Positions 54,974 through 63,645 of a DNA stretch of 64,000 bases are shown piece by piece. The DNA is from JANSYL01 sp965229695. GTDB taxonomy: Bacteria; Pseudomonadota; Alphaproteobacteria; Rhodobacterales; Rhodobacteraceae. Both the position numbers and the translations under genes were made by a program. The notes under the pieces are model-generated. The model did not search any database. It saw only the letters and a program-made list of their open reading frames with translations, and was not told the origin of the DNA. Every line of letters begins with the position of its first letter. Position 1 is the first letter of the stretch. The stretch covers positions 3,038,001-3,102,000 of the forward strand of contig OZ245921.1 in the NCBI GenBank assembly GCA_965229695.1, read 5' to 3'.

Positions 54974-55957
54974 ATGAAAAAGACACTCACAACCGCGCTG
55001 GCCTTGGGGCTGGCCGCAAGCCCGGCGCTTGCTCAGGATGAAGTGACTTTGCAGCTGCAATGGGTCACGCAGGCCCAGTTCGCGGGCTATTATGTGGCGC
55101 TGGAAAACGGCTATTACGATGAGGAAAACCTCGATGTGACGATCCAGCCCGGCGGGCCTGATATCGCCCCGCCGCAGGTGCTGGCCGGTGGTGGCGCCGA
55201 TGTCATGCTGAACTGGATGCCCTCGGCCCTGGCCGCACGCGAACGCGGCCTGCCTGTGGTCAATATCGCCCAGCCCTTCGTGCGTTCGGGGCTGATGCTG
55301 ACCTGCTGGGCCGATACTGGCATTACCGAACCTGCCGATCTGGCCGGTAAGACCGTGGCGCATTGGTTCTTTGGCAATGAATACCCGTTCCTGAGCTGGA
55401 TGAGCCAGCTCGGCATCGGCGTCGAAGGTGGCGATGACGGTGTGACCCTGCTGCAAGCGGGCTTCAACGTTGATCCGCTGATCCAGCGTCAAGCCGATTG
55501 CATGTCGACTATGACCTATAACGAGTATTGGCAGGTCATTGATGCCGGTGTGACGCCGGATGAGCTTGTGACCTTCCGCTACGAAGACTACGGCGTTGCC
55601 ACCTTGGAAGACGGCATTTGGGCATTGGAAGAAAACCTGTCCGATCCTGAATTCGTCGACAAGATGACCCGCTTTGTCCGCGCCTCCATGCGTGGCTGGG
55701 CCTGGGCGGCGGAAAACCCCGATGATGCGGCGATGATCGTGCTGGATTACGATGAAACCGGCGCCCAGACCGAAGAACATCAGCTGCGCATGATGGGTGA
55801 GATTGCGCTTTTGGTTGAAGGCGGTGACGGCACGCTGGACCCGGCGGCCTATGAACGCACCGTGGCCACGCTTTTGGCCGGTGGGTCTGATCCGGTGATC
55901 ACGGCCGCGCCCGAAGGCGCGTGGACCAGTGTCATCACGGACGCCGCGCTTCAGTAA
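54974..55957 (+). CDS. NMT1/THI5-type ABC substrate-binding protein
   Basis: A 327-residue exported binding protein. Signal peptide: TTALALGLAASPALAQ. Mature start: VTLQLQWVTQAQFAGYYVAL, then ENGYYDEENLDVTIQPGGPD, the hallmark of the NMT1/THI5 group that includes pyrimidine-precursor and riboflavin binders. CMSTMTYNEYWQV is in the ligand region. It ends the RutR-linked operon and is followed by a strong terminator. The ligand is probably a pyrimidine, dihydropyrimidine or hydantoin. Confidence 0.92.
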   Translation: MKKTLTTALALGLAASPALAQDEVTLQLQWVTQAQFAGYYVALENGYYDEENLDVTIQPGGPDIAPPQVLAGGGADVMLNWMPSALAARERGLPVVNIAQPFVRSGLMLTCWADTGITEPADLAGKTVAHWFFGNEYPFLSWMSQLGIGVEGGDDGVTLLQAGFNVDPLIQRQADCMSTMTYNEYWQVIDAGVTPDELVTFRYEDYGVATLEDGIWALEENLSDPEFVDKMTRFVRASMRGWAWAAENPDDAAMIVLDYDETGAQTEEHQLRMMGEIALLVEGGDGTLDPAAYERTVATLLAGGSDPVITAAPEGAWTSVITDAALQ

Positions 55958-55979
55958 GCCATTTTCACGCGAATTCTGC

Positions 55980-56010
55980 GGCCCCAGCACTGCTGGGGCC
56001 GTTTTCTTTT
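55980..56010 (+). terminator. Rho-independent terminator of the pyrimidine operon
   Basis: A 9-bp stem (GGCCCCAGC / GCTGGGGCC, ACT loop) is followed by GTTTTCTTTT, 23 bases after the binding-protein stop. Confidence 0.92.
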
Positions 56011-56048
56011 GTTGGATCGGGTTTCGCGTCGAATGGTGGTTCGGGCGG

Positions 56049-56477
56049 CTAGCGTCGCAGATCCATGACCTGCGGAGCCTGATCCGTCGCCAGCGCATAG
56101 GGTTGGTCTGGCCGCTGGGTCACGACATTGGCCTGGGCGGTCGATGTATCAACCTGATCCAGATCGCCCACCTTCGCCGTGTGGAGTGCGGGGATACCCA
56201 AACCTTTGACCTGTGGCGGGTCTTGCAGGGCGGTTGATGGGGGAAGGTTGGTCGCCTGACCGGTTTGCAAATCCATCTCTGCCACATCGCGCCCGCCGGT
56301 CACCGCAGCAAGCCCCAGATCGGGCGGTAGGGCGGTCGGACCTTCCCGCTCCGGTCCGGTCCCGCGCAGGGGCGGACCCATCAGCGCGGGGGCGGGCATC
56401 GGTGGCAATGTGGCGAGCGGTGTCATCGGTCCGCAACCATCCTTCGTCGCAGTCTTAACCGGCAGTGAATGTGCCAT
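56049..56477 (-). CDS. Hypothetical Pro/Ala-rich protein
   Basis: A 142-residue frame rich in Pro, Ala, Leu and Thr (TPLATLPPMPAPALMGPPLRG), with no signal peptide, membrane helix or known domain. Codon third positions are GC-rich like genuine genes here. GGAGG lies 13 bases before the ATG at 56477; an internal ATG 17 codons on is an alternative. Divergent from the ScfR-type regulator gene. Function unknown, and a spurious frame is possible. Confidence 0.5.
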   Translation of the reverse strand: MAHSLPVKTATKDGCGPMTPLATLPPMPAPALMGPPLRGTGPEREGPTALPPDLGLAAVTGGRDVAEMDLQTGQATNLPPSTALQDPPQVKGLGIPALHTAKVGDLDQVDTSTAQANVVTQRPDQPYALATDQAPQVMDLRR

Positions 56478-56637
56478 ATTATTGGGTAAGCCTCCAGTAG
56501 ACCGTTAAAATTGAAGGGAAAAACGCGAGGCTCTGTTAGCTTGCGTAAATCGAGCTTTGAGGATGTGCAGCGATTGTAAAGACCCCTATTTCTGACCTTC
56601 GTTGCCGAACCCGATGTGCTGCAACCCTCTGGCAAGG

Positions 56638-56645
56638 TTTGTAAA
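56638..56645. promoter_or_regulatory. ScfR-type half-site upstream of the regulator gene
   Basis: TTTGTAAA differs at one base from the TTTGCAAA half-site known for the ScfR protein PccR of Rhodobacter sphaeroides. It is 36 bases before the regulator start, fitting autoregulation, but the second half-site after a 4-base spacer is not conserved. Confidence 0.3.
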
Positions 56646-56680
56646 TTCTGTTAAGATTGACCGACCCGGTGGAGGGCCAG

Positions 56681-57997
56681 ATGTCTCAACAACAGGCGCA
56701 ACGCCGCGCGCAGCTAACTGGAAATCGCATTCGCGAACGTCGCCTGGTCATGGGGCTCAAACAGGCGGAATTGGCCACGCAGGTTGGAATTTCGGCCAGC
56801 TACCTGAACCTGATCGAACACAATCGCCGCCGCATCGGTGGCAAGCTTCTGGTCGATCTGGCCCGCGTTCTGGCCGTCGAACCCGCGGCCTTGACCGAAG
56901 GGGCCGATGCCAGCCTGCGCGCCACGCTGCATACTGCGGCCCAGGCCGTGCCCGAAACCCTTTCGCCCCACGCGCCGCAGCCGCCAGAACTCGACCGGAT
57001 CGACGAGTTTACGACGCGCTTTCCCGGATGGACCGAGCTGATCGCGGCGCAGGACCGGCGGATTTCGCAGCTAGAGGCCACCATCGAAGGTCTGCGCGAC
57101 CGCCTAACCCATGACCCCACGCTGGCCGAAGCCATGCATGAGGTACTTTCCTCGGTCGCCGCGATCCGCACCACAGCGGATATTCTGGTCAGAGAGGCCG
57201 ATATCGACGCCGCCTGGCGCGGCCGCTTTCACCGCAACCTGCATGAGGAGGCCGAGCGCCTATCGGGCCGGGCGACGGGCCTTTTGGATCAGTTCGAACT
57301 GCCGGGTGGCGCGGAGGCCATGATCCGCCCGGTGGAACGGGTTGAGGCGATGTTTGACGCGGCGGGCCATCATTTCCCCGAGATCGAGGCCGATGGCGCG
57401 GCGGCCATCCCGGCGATTATCGCCCGCGCCGCCGATCTGTCCGACCCCGACAGCCGTACCTTGGCTGAAAGCTGGTTAACCAGCTATGCCCAGGATGCCG
57501 CTACGCTGCCCTTCGACCGGTTTTTGCCGCAGATCCAGGCCGCCGGTTACGACCCGGCGCTGGTACTGGCCCAAGGTGCGGGCAACACGGCCCAGGTTCT
57601 GCGGCGCATGGCCTGCCTGCCGCCCAGTCTGGAACGGGCCAGCTTTGGCCTGGCGGTCATCGATGCGACCGGCGCCCTTTTATTTCGCCGCCGCAGCCCC
57701 GGTTTTAGCCTGCCGCGCTATGGTGTGAGTTGCCCACGCTGGCCGATCTACCGCGCCCTATCGCGCCCGGGCCAGCCCGAGCAAGTTGATGTCACCCTGT
57801 CGGGGCGTGGCCGCTTTCGCACTTGGTCCGTGGCCGAGCAAATCGCGCAACTCGGCTTTGGCCAGGCACCGATAGTCCAGGCCACGATGCTGGTGCAGGA
57901 AATCGCGCCGGATACGCCGCCCGGCGAAACGCCGCCGTTGGAGGTCGGACCCGACTGCCCAACCTGTCGCGCCACGCCCCATATCCCGCGCCAGTAG
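56681..57997 (+). CDS. ScfR-family XRE transcriptional regulator
   Basis: A 438-residue regulator: an N-terminal XRE helix-turn-helix (about 8-68; ERRLVMGLKQAELATQVGIS, SYLNLIEHNRRRIGGKLL), a central alpha-helical region, and a C-terminal short-chain fatty acyl-CoA domain (about 250-438; LLFRRRSPGFSLPRYGVSCP, CPTCRATPH). Relatives such as RamB, MccR and PccR respond to acyl-CoA and control acetate or propionate pathways. GGAGGG sits 5 bases before the ATG. It precedes a two-component module, possibly its functional partner. Confidence 0.87.
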   Translation: MSQQQAQRRAQLTGNRIRERRLVMGLKQAELATQVGISASYLNLIEHNRRRIGGKLLVDLARVLAVEPAALTEGADASLRATLHTAAQAVPETLSPHAPQPPELDRIDEFTTRFPGWTELIAAQDRRISQLEATIEGLRDRLTHDPTLAEAMHEVLSSVAAIRTTADILVREADIDAAWRGRFHRNLHEEAERLSGRATGLLDQFELPGGAEAMIRPVERVEAMFDAAGHHFPEIEADGAAAIPAIIARAADLSDPDSRTLAESWLTSYAQDAATLPFDRFLPQIQAAGYDPALVLAQGAGNTAQVLRRMACLPPSLERASFGLAVIDATGALLFRRRSPGFSLPRYGVSCPRWPIYRALSRPGQPEQVDVTLSGRGRFRTWSVAEQIAQLGFGQAPIVQATMLVQEIAPDTPPGETPPLEVGPDCPTCRATPHIPRQ

Positions 57998-58096
57998 TGT
58001 CTGCTTTCCTGCGTCTATGCGGGCTTTAGCTTTCCATTGCTTAATCGATGGGCATTTTGCAAACTGGCCCGATCAGACCACGGGGAGGGACGCGCC

Positions 58097-58486
58097 TTGG
58101 TCGGACGCATTTTGCTGATCGAAGACGAAGCCAATATCGTCGAAGCGCTTGGATTCATCCTTACCCGTGAAGGGTGGGAGGTACAGGGCCATGGCAAGGG
58201 CAACACCGCCATGGACGAGGTTGCACGAATTGCGCCGGATATCGTTGTGCTCGATGTCATGCTGCCCGGTCGGTCAGGGTTGGACATCCTGCGCGACCTG
58301 CGCGCCGATGAGGCGACGCGGAACCTGCCGGTTTTGATGCTGACGGCCAAAGGTCAGGCCAAGGATCGTGAATTGGCCATGTCACTGGGGGCCAATGCCT
58401 TTTTGACAAAACCGTTTTCCAATAGCGAGTTGGTCGAAACCCTGCGCGGGATTGCCACGCAGAACGGGGCCGATCCAAGCGCGTAA
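58097..58486 (+). CDS. Single-domain response regulator
   Basis: A 129-residue CheY-like receiver with no output domain. Acidic residues are in LLIEDEANIVEAL, the phosphoacceptor is Asp53 in IVVLDVMLPGRSG, and the conserved Lys is in AFLTKPFSNSEL. The TTG at 58097 is chosen because GGAGGG lies 7 bases upstream and the domain begins at once. It is probably phosphorylated by the kinase two genes downstream; the receiver-only form implies a further partner. Confidence 0.9.
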   Translation: MVGRILLIEDEANIVEALGFILTREGWEVQGHGKGNTAMDEVARIAPDIVVLDVMLPGRSGLDILRDLRADEATRNLPVLMLTAKGQAKDRELAMSLGANAFLTKPFSNSELVETLRGIATQNGADPSA

Positions 58487-58494
58487 GGTACCCC

Positions 58495-58785
58495 ATGGCC
58501 AAGCGTCTTTTCCTTGAACGCCGCACCTATCGCCGCAACCGTTTGCAGGATGCGGCGCGGCTATTGCCCATTTTGGGGGTCGTTTTGATCTTCGCCCCCA
58601 TTTTCATTCGCGATTCCAACGCGGTGCAGGGGGATATGGCGGTGACCGGTCTTGCCACCTGGCTGGTTTATTACTTCGTGATTTGGATTGTCTTAATCGC
58701 CCTGACCGCTTTGGTCAGCCGCGCCCTGGTGCGCACCAGCCCGCGCCAGGATGACGAAGGCGCGGATAGCAGGGCCGGGCGTTAA
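58495..58785 (+). CDS. Small two-helix membrane protein preceding the symporter-kinase
   Basis: A 96-residue protein with a basic N-terminus (RRTYRRNRLQDAARLLP), two hydrophobic helices (ILGVVLIFAPIFI and TWLVYYFVIWIVLIALTALV) and an acidic polar tail. It ends one base before the sensor kinase start. Its size and topology recall the small subunits (DUF485 or DUF4212 type) encoded just upstream of SSS-family symporters, although I cannot show homology. It may be a subunit of the kinase's transporter-like domain. Confidence 0.8.
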   Translation: MAKRLFLERRTYRRNRLQDAARLLPILGVVLIFAPIFIRDSNAVQGDMAVTGLATWLVYYFVIWIVLIALTALVSRALVRTSPRQDDEGADSRAGR

Positions 58786-58786
58786 G

Positions 58787-61471
58787 ATGCTGAGCTTCAA
58801 TGGCCTTGTCGCGGTTTGCGTGGTCTATGTCGTGGCGCTCTTTGCGGTCGCGTTTCTGGCCGAAAAGCGGGCCACCGAAGGTAAGGCGCGCTGGCTGAAT
58901 TCGCCCATTACCTACACGCTCAGCCTTTCGATCTATACCACGGCCTGGACGTTTTATGGTGCGGTCGGGTCAGCCGCACGGACGGGGCTGGAATTCCTCA
59001 CCATCTATTTGGGCCCAACTTTGGTGTTTCTGGGCTGGTTCTGGCTGCTGCGCAAAATGGTGCGGATCGGGCGGGCGCAGCGCATCACCTCCATCGCTGA
59101 TATGATTTCCAGCCGATACGGGAAATCGGGGGCTTTGGCGGCACTTGTCACGGTGTTGGCCGTGTTGGGCACGACCCCCTATATCGCGCTTCAACTGCAA
59201 TCCGTGACACTCAGCTTTTCGGTCTTTGCCAGTCCGGCGGGCGCGGGTGTGCCCGATGCCGACAGCACCGCGCTTTGGGTGGCGGGGGGCTTGGCGCTTT
59301 TCACCATCGTGTTTGGCACACGCTCGCTTGATTTGAATGAGCGCCATCCGGGGCTTGTCTCGGCCATCGCGGTTGAGGCGATCGTGAAACTCTGCGCGAT
59401 CCTGGCGGTTGGGATATTTGTGGTCTGGGGCGTGGCCGATGGCCCCGGCGATATGCTCGACCGGATCGAGGCCAGCCCGGTCAGCCAGACCGAATGGAAC
59501 GGGGCGCGTTGGCTGGGGCTAACAGCCCTCGCCGGCGCGGCGATCTTGTGTTTACCACGGATGTTTCAGGTCTTGGTGGTCGAAAACTCGGATGAGGGCC
59601 ATCTGGCAACCGCCGGTTGGGCCTTTCCGCTCTACCTGCTGCTGATCAGCCTGTTTGTCGTGCCCATCGCCGTGATCGGGTTGGACCTGCCCGGGGCGGG
59701 CGACAATCCCGACTTATTTGTCCTAACCGTCCCGCTGAGCCTGGGGCAGGATGGCTTGGCGCTGCTGGTCTTTTTGGGCGGGTTTTCGGCAGCGACTTCC
59801 ATGGTGATCGTGGCCGCCCTGGCGCTGTCGACCATGCTGTCGAACCATATCATCATGCCACTTTGGCTTCAGGCGACGCGGCATGACGATCCGATGTCGG
59901 GCGATATGCGGCGCGTGGCGCTGATCGCACGGCGCTTATCGATTGCCGGGGTTCTGTTTCTAGGGCTCGCCTATTACCGGCTGTCGGGCGGTGCTGTCGC
60001 CCTGGCCGAGATCGGGTTGATCGCCTTCCTGGGTGTGGCCCAAGTGCTGCCCGCGCTTTTGGGGGGAATTCTGTGGCGCGGGGCCACGCGGATCGGGGCC
60101 GCGCTTGGTATTGGGGTTGGTTTTGCCATTTGGGCCTGGTTGCTGCTTTTGCCCAATGTCGCGGAAACCGGCGGCTGGTTTATCGGGCTCATCGATGACG
60201 GGCCGTTCGGCATTGGCTGGCTCAGCCCGTCGACCCCGTTGGGCTTGCAAGCCACCGATCGGCTGCTAACCGCCATGATCCTGTCGCTGGGGTTAAACAC
60301 GTTCCTGTTTATCTTTGGGTCGTTGTTTTCGTTCCCGAGCCCGCTGGAACGGCTACAAGGCGCGCAATTCGTGAATGTTTATGAGCATTCGCGGCCTATC
60401 TATGGCTGGCAGGCGGCGGCGGGCACCGCCGATGACCTGCTGATCATGGCGCAACGGATCATGGGGACGCAGCGCGCCGGGCGGCTTTTTCAAACTGCAG
60501 CCCAAGGTCAGGGGCGCGAAGGCGATCTGCCCGAACCCACCCCCGATTTCTTGGAGCGGTTGGAGCGCGAATTGGCTGGCTCGGTCGGCGCGGCCACGGC
60601 CCACGCCATGGTGACCCAGATCACCGGCGGGGCGGCGGTGGGTGTACGCCAGCTTTTGGCGGTGGCCGATGAGACCGCGCAGATCATGGAGTATTCCAGC
60701 CAGCTAGAGGCGAAATCCGCCGAGCTGGCCCAAACCGCCGCTCGCCTGCGGGAAGTGAACGCGAAGCTGACCGAGCTTTCCGTGCAAAAGGATGCGTTCC
60801 TGAGCCAGATCAGCCATGAGCTGCGCACGCCGATGACCTCGATCCGGTCTTTTTCCGAGATCCTGATGCAGGCTGATCCCGTGGATGACGCCGCGCGGAC
60901 CCGGTTTTCGCGCATTATTCATGATGAAAGCCTGCGCCTGACACGGCTTTTGGACGATCTGCTTGATTTGAGCGTTTTGGAAAACGGCAAGGTGACCCTG
61001 CATGAGGGCGAGGCTGATCTGGGTGATGTGCTGGATCGCGCGATCTATGCGGCGGGCGCGCAAGAAGATGCCGGGCGTCTGCGCATCCTGCGCGACCGAG
61101 ATGCCGAGGCCCTACCGCTTTGGACGGATGCGGATCGTTTGGCACAGGTGTTTATCAACCTGATTTCCAACGCGCAGAAATACTGTGATGCCAAGGTGCC
61201 CCAGTTGAAGATTTCGGTTCATCGGCTGCCCGGCCGCGTCGAGGTGGAATTTGCCGACAATGGAAGCGGCATTCCCGCCCGCCAGCAGACCTTGATCTTC
61301 GAGAAATTCGCGCGCGCCGATACCGCCAAGGGCGCGCCGGGCGCGGGGCTGGGCCTGGCCATCAGTCGAGAGATCATGGCGCGGCTTGGTGGTGGCTTGG
61401 TTTATCTGCCGGGTGAGGGCGGCACCAAGTTCCGCGTGCGCTTGCCTGAGGGTGCGCTGCGCGCCGCGTGA
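58787..61471 (+). CDS. Sodium/solute symporter-fused sensor histidine kinase (CbrA-like)
   Basis: An 894-residue protein. Residues about 1-520 form an SSS (SLC5)-like membrane domain with about thirteen helices (LSLSIYTTAWTFYGAVG, TSIADMISSRYGKSGALA). A linker and coiled-coil (about 630-670) lead to the kinase: H-box QISHELRTPMTSIRSFSE with His677, then N-box LISNAQKYCD, G1 DNGSGIPA and G2 GAGLGLAISREI. No receiver domain is fused. Such proteins (CbrA, CrbS) couple nutrient binding or transport to signalling. The partner response regulator is two genes upstream. Confidence 0.92.
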   Translation: MLSFNGLVAVCVVYVVALFAVAFLAEKRATEGKARWLNSPITYTLSLSIYTTAWTFYGAVGSAARTGLEFLTIYLGPTLVFLGWFWLLRKMVRIGRAQRITSIADMISSRYGKSGALAALVTVLAVLGTTPYIALQLQSVTLSFSVFASPAGAGVPDADSTALWVAGGLALFTIVFGTRSLDLNERHPGLVSAIAVEAIVKLCAILAVGIFVVWGVADGPGDMLDRIEASPVSQTEWNGARWLGLTALAGAAILCLPRMFQVLVVENSDEGHLATAGWAFPLYLLLISLFVVPIAVIGLDLPGAGDNPDLFVLTVPLSLGQDGLALLVFLGGFSAATSMVIVAALALSTMLSNHIIMPLWLQATRHDDPMSGDMRRVALIARRLSIAGVLFLGLAYYRLSGGAVALAEIGLIAFLGVAQVLPALLGGILWRGATRIGAALGIGVGFAIWAWLLLLPNVAETGGWFIGLIDDGPFGIGWLSPSTPLGLQATDRLLTAMILSLGLNTFLFIFGSLFSFPSPLERLQGAQFVNVYEHSRPIYGWQAAAGTADDLLIMAQRIMGTQRAGRLFQTAAQGQGREGDLPEPTPDFLERLERELAGSVGAATAHAMVTQITGGAAVGVRQLLAVADETAQIMEYSSQLEAKSAELAQTAARLREVNAKLTELSVQKDAFLSQISHELRTPMTSIRSFSEILMQADPVDDAARTRFSRIIHDESLRLTRLLDDLLDLSVLENGKVTLHEGEADLGDVLDRAIYAAGAQEDAGRLRILRDRDAEALPLWTDADRLAQVFINLISNAQKYCDAKVPQLKISVHRLPGRVEVEFADNGSGIPARQQTLIFEKFARADTAKGAPGAGLGLAISREIMARLGGGLVYLPGEGGTKFRVRLPEGALRAA

Positions 61472-61551
61472 GCCGCTGCTTCAGGCATTTTTAACCCAGA
61501 CCGTGGCACAAGATCGGGTGTTCCGATCCTTGCCCTGGTTGCCGCGCGTTC

Positions 61552-62571
61552 ATGACTGATGCCCCTTCCACTGCCCTGGCGCGAAAGATTGCGGCCCATG
61601 CCGCTGGGCCGCAATGGTCTGACCTTGCCGTCGCGGCTGAGGCCGCCTTTGGCCGTGCCCTGCGTTTTGCCGCCACACCCTTTGCCGGTCTGGGGCTAGA
61701 GCTTGGATCGCTCGAAACCCAGATGGCGGTCGGTCTGCCTGCATCGGTTGAGGCATTGCCGGCGCAAGGTCTGGTCGCGGTCTTGGAAGATGCCGATGGC
61801 GCACGGGGCTTGTTGGCCCTGTCTCATGGGTTGATCGATGCGTTGATCGAGGCGCAGACCACCGGCCATGTCGAGGCCGTGGCGCTGCCTGCGCGCCCTG
61901 TCACCCAAGTGGACGAGGCTTTGACGCGCGATTTCATCGATCTGACCTTATCGGCCTTCACCCAAGAGGTGTTGAAGCTGGAAACCACAGGCTGGCCAAG
62001 CGGCTTGCGCTTTGGCAGCCGGATCGAAGATCGAAGCCAGATCTCACTTCTCTTAGCTGATGGGGCCTATCACATCGTTCCGGCGCGTTTGGGGTTCCGG
62101 GATGTGGAGCGCCACACTGAGGCGGTTATCATCCTGCCTGCGCGCGCCCCGATCAGGGCGGCGGAGCCCGGCGTGGCACCCGATCCATCCGTATGGCGCA
62201 ATGCGCTGCTCGCCCAATTGCAGGCGGCCCCATTGGACCTGCAGGCGGTGCTGCTGCGCCATCAATCCAGTTACGGCAAAATCACGCAACTCGCGCCGGG
62301 CGATATGGTGCCCTTTGCGCCGGTCGATCTGGAACACGTCACCCTGACCGATGCGGCGGGCGCGGTGATCCTGCGCGGGCGTTTGGGTCAGTTGGGCGGC
62401 AAACGCGCGCTGAAAATCACGGGTGAGGTGGCCGCGGAGGCGGCTGAGGCCACTTCAGCCGAGATTGCGCCAACCCCCTCGGTTGAGTCCGCGGCATCGC
62501 CGCCATCGGAATCGAGCGAGCCTGCCGTGGCGAACGACGCCGTTTCAAAGCTTGTGGACGCCAAAGCATAG
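61552..62571 (+). CDS. FliM/FliN-family (SpoA domain) protein
   Basis: A 339-residue protein with a FliM-like middle region (ALTRDFIDLTLSAFTQEVL) and a C-terminal SpoA domain (about 215-295; LQAVLLRHQSSYGKITQLAP, GDMVPFAPVDLEHVTLTDA). The last 45 residues are Ala/Ser/Glu-rich. In flagellated bacteria this family forms the C-ring switch that binds CheY-P. No flagellar genes are adjacent; the nearest regulator is the receiver-only protein at 58097. Confidence 0.8.
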   Translation: MTDAPSTALARKIAAHAAGPQWSDLAVAAEAAFGRALRFAATPFAGLGLELGSLETQMAVGLPASVEALPAQGLVAVLEDADGARGLLALSHGLIDALIEAQTTGHVEAVALPARPVTQVDEALTRDFIDLTLSAFTQEVLKLETTGWPSGLRFGSRIEDRSQISLLLADGAYHIVPARLGFRDVERHTEAVIILPARAPIRAAEPGVAPDPSVWRNALLAQLQAAPLDLQAVLLRHQSSYGKITQLAPGDMVPFAPVDLEHVTLTDAAGAVILRGRLGQLGGKRALKITGEVAAEAAEATSAEIAPTPSVESAASPPSESSEPAVANDAVSKLVDAKA

Positions 62572-62669
62572 AAGCCGGACTTACCGACGTGGTCGGGCCA
62601 TTGCAATCTCACACCGCGCCCGCCAAGTTGGCCCTTGATCAAAGCGGGCCAAGCGGGGAGGGATCGACC

Positions 62670-63434
62670 ATGACGGCAGCGGAGTTTTACCAGCGGGTCC
62701 GGTCCGGCACGCTTTTGGCGGGCACGTTCATGAAAACGCCTGCGATTGATATCGTTGAGGTGCTGCACCTGGCAGGCCTGGATTTCGTTTGTTTTGACGC
62801 CGAACACGCCCCGTTTGATCGCGCATCGATGAGCAGTTGTGCCGCCGTCGCCCGAGCCTTGGGTTTTCCATTCCTGATCCGCGTGCCCTCGGCCAGTGCC
62901 GCTGATATCGGCTCGGCGTTGGATATGGGGGCAAATGGCATTGTTGTGCCCCATGTGACCGATGCGGCAACCGCCGCGCGCGTGGCCAAGGCCGCGCGGT
63001 TTGGCCATGGCGGGCGGGGTTATGCGGGCTCCACCCGCTGGGCGGGCTATGGCACCTCGGACATGCCCACGTTGTTTGAGCGCAGCCGCAATGAAACCTT
63101 GGTCATCGCCCAAATCGAAGACCCCGAAGGCGTTGATGCCTGTGAAGACATCGCCGCCACCGATGGGATTGACGCGCTTTTCCTAGGCCCGGCTGATCTG
63201 TCCGTTGCCTATGGCAAAACCGACCAGAAAAGCCCCGAGCTCAAGGCGGCCATGGCCCGCGTCGGCGCGGCGGCCAAGGCGCAGGGCAAGGCTTATATGA
63301 CCTTCGCGACTAATGCCGCAGCCTCGAAAGACTTGATGCCATACGGCTTCACAACCTTCTTCGTGGCTTCTGAACATGCCTGGATGTTGCAAGGCGCGCG
63401 CGCGTTGATGGCCGATATCAAAGACGCGCATTAA
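62670..63434 (+). CDS. HpcH/HpaI-family class II aldolase
   Basis: A 254-residue divalent-metal aldolase cleaving 2-oxo-4-hydroxy acids to pyruvate plus an aldehyde. Motifs: FVCFDAEHAPFD with the catalytic His, PFLIRVPS with the substrate Arg, GANGIVVPHV, IAQIEDPEGVDACEDI with the metal Glu and ALFLGPADLS with the metal Asp. GGGGAGGGA precedes the ATG. The exact substrate (hydroxy-oxoheptanedioate, keto-deoxy sugar acid) cannot be told. Confidence 0.9.
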   Translation: MTAAEFYQRVRSGTLLAGTFMKTPAIDIVEVLHLAGLDFVCFDAEHAPFDRASMSSCAAVARALGFPFLIRVPSASAADIGSALDMGANGIVVPHVTDAATAARVAKAARFGHGGRGYAGSTRWAGYGTSDMPTLFERSRNETLVIAQIEDPEGVDACEDIAATDGIDALFLGPADLSVAYGKTDQKSPELKAAMARVGAAAKAQGKAYMTFATNAAASKDLMPYGFTTFFVASEHAWMLQGARALMADIKDAH

Positions 63435-63645
63435 ACCGTCAGCCTCTTAGCGAAACGCCACAATCGCGCCACGGGCCGCCCATTTCCGCCCAAATTAGGC
63501 CCCCGAAACACCCCTGCTTTTCCCTGGAAATGCACAGGGACCGACGCCATTTCGGCGCGCTTGCCCCCCATATTCGGGCTGTCGCCAAGAGGTCCTGGCG
63601 GCAAACGAGCAGAAAAGAGACCGCCTCTAAGAAAGGAGGCCCCCG

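Noticed and set aside
54917..56098. Minus-strand frame of about 390 codons opposite the NMT1/THI5-type binding protein.
   Set aside because: The plus strand has a signal peptide, family motifs, ribosome site and terminator; the opposite frame is a shadow.
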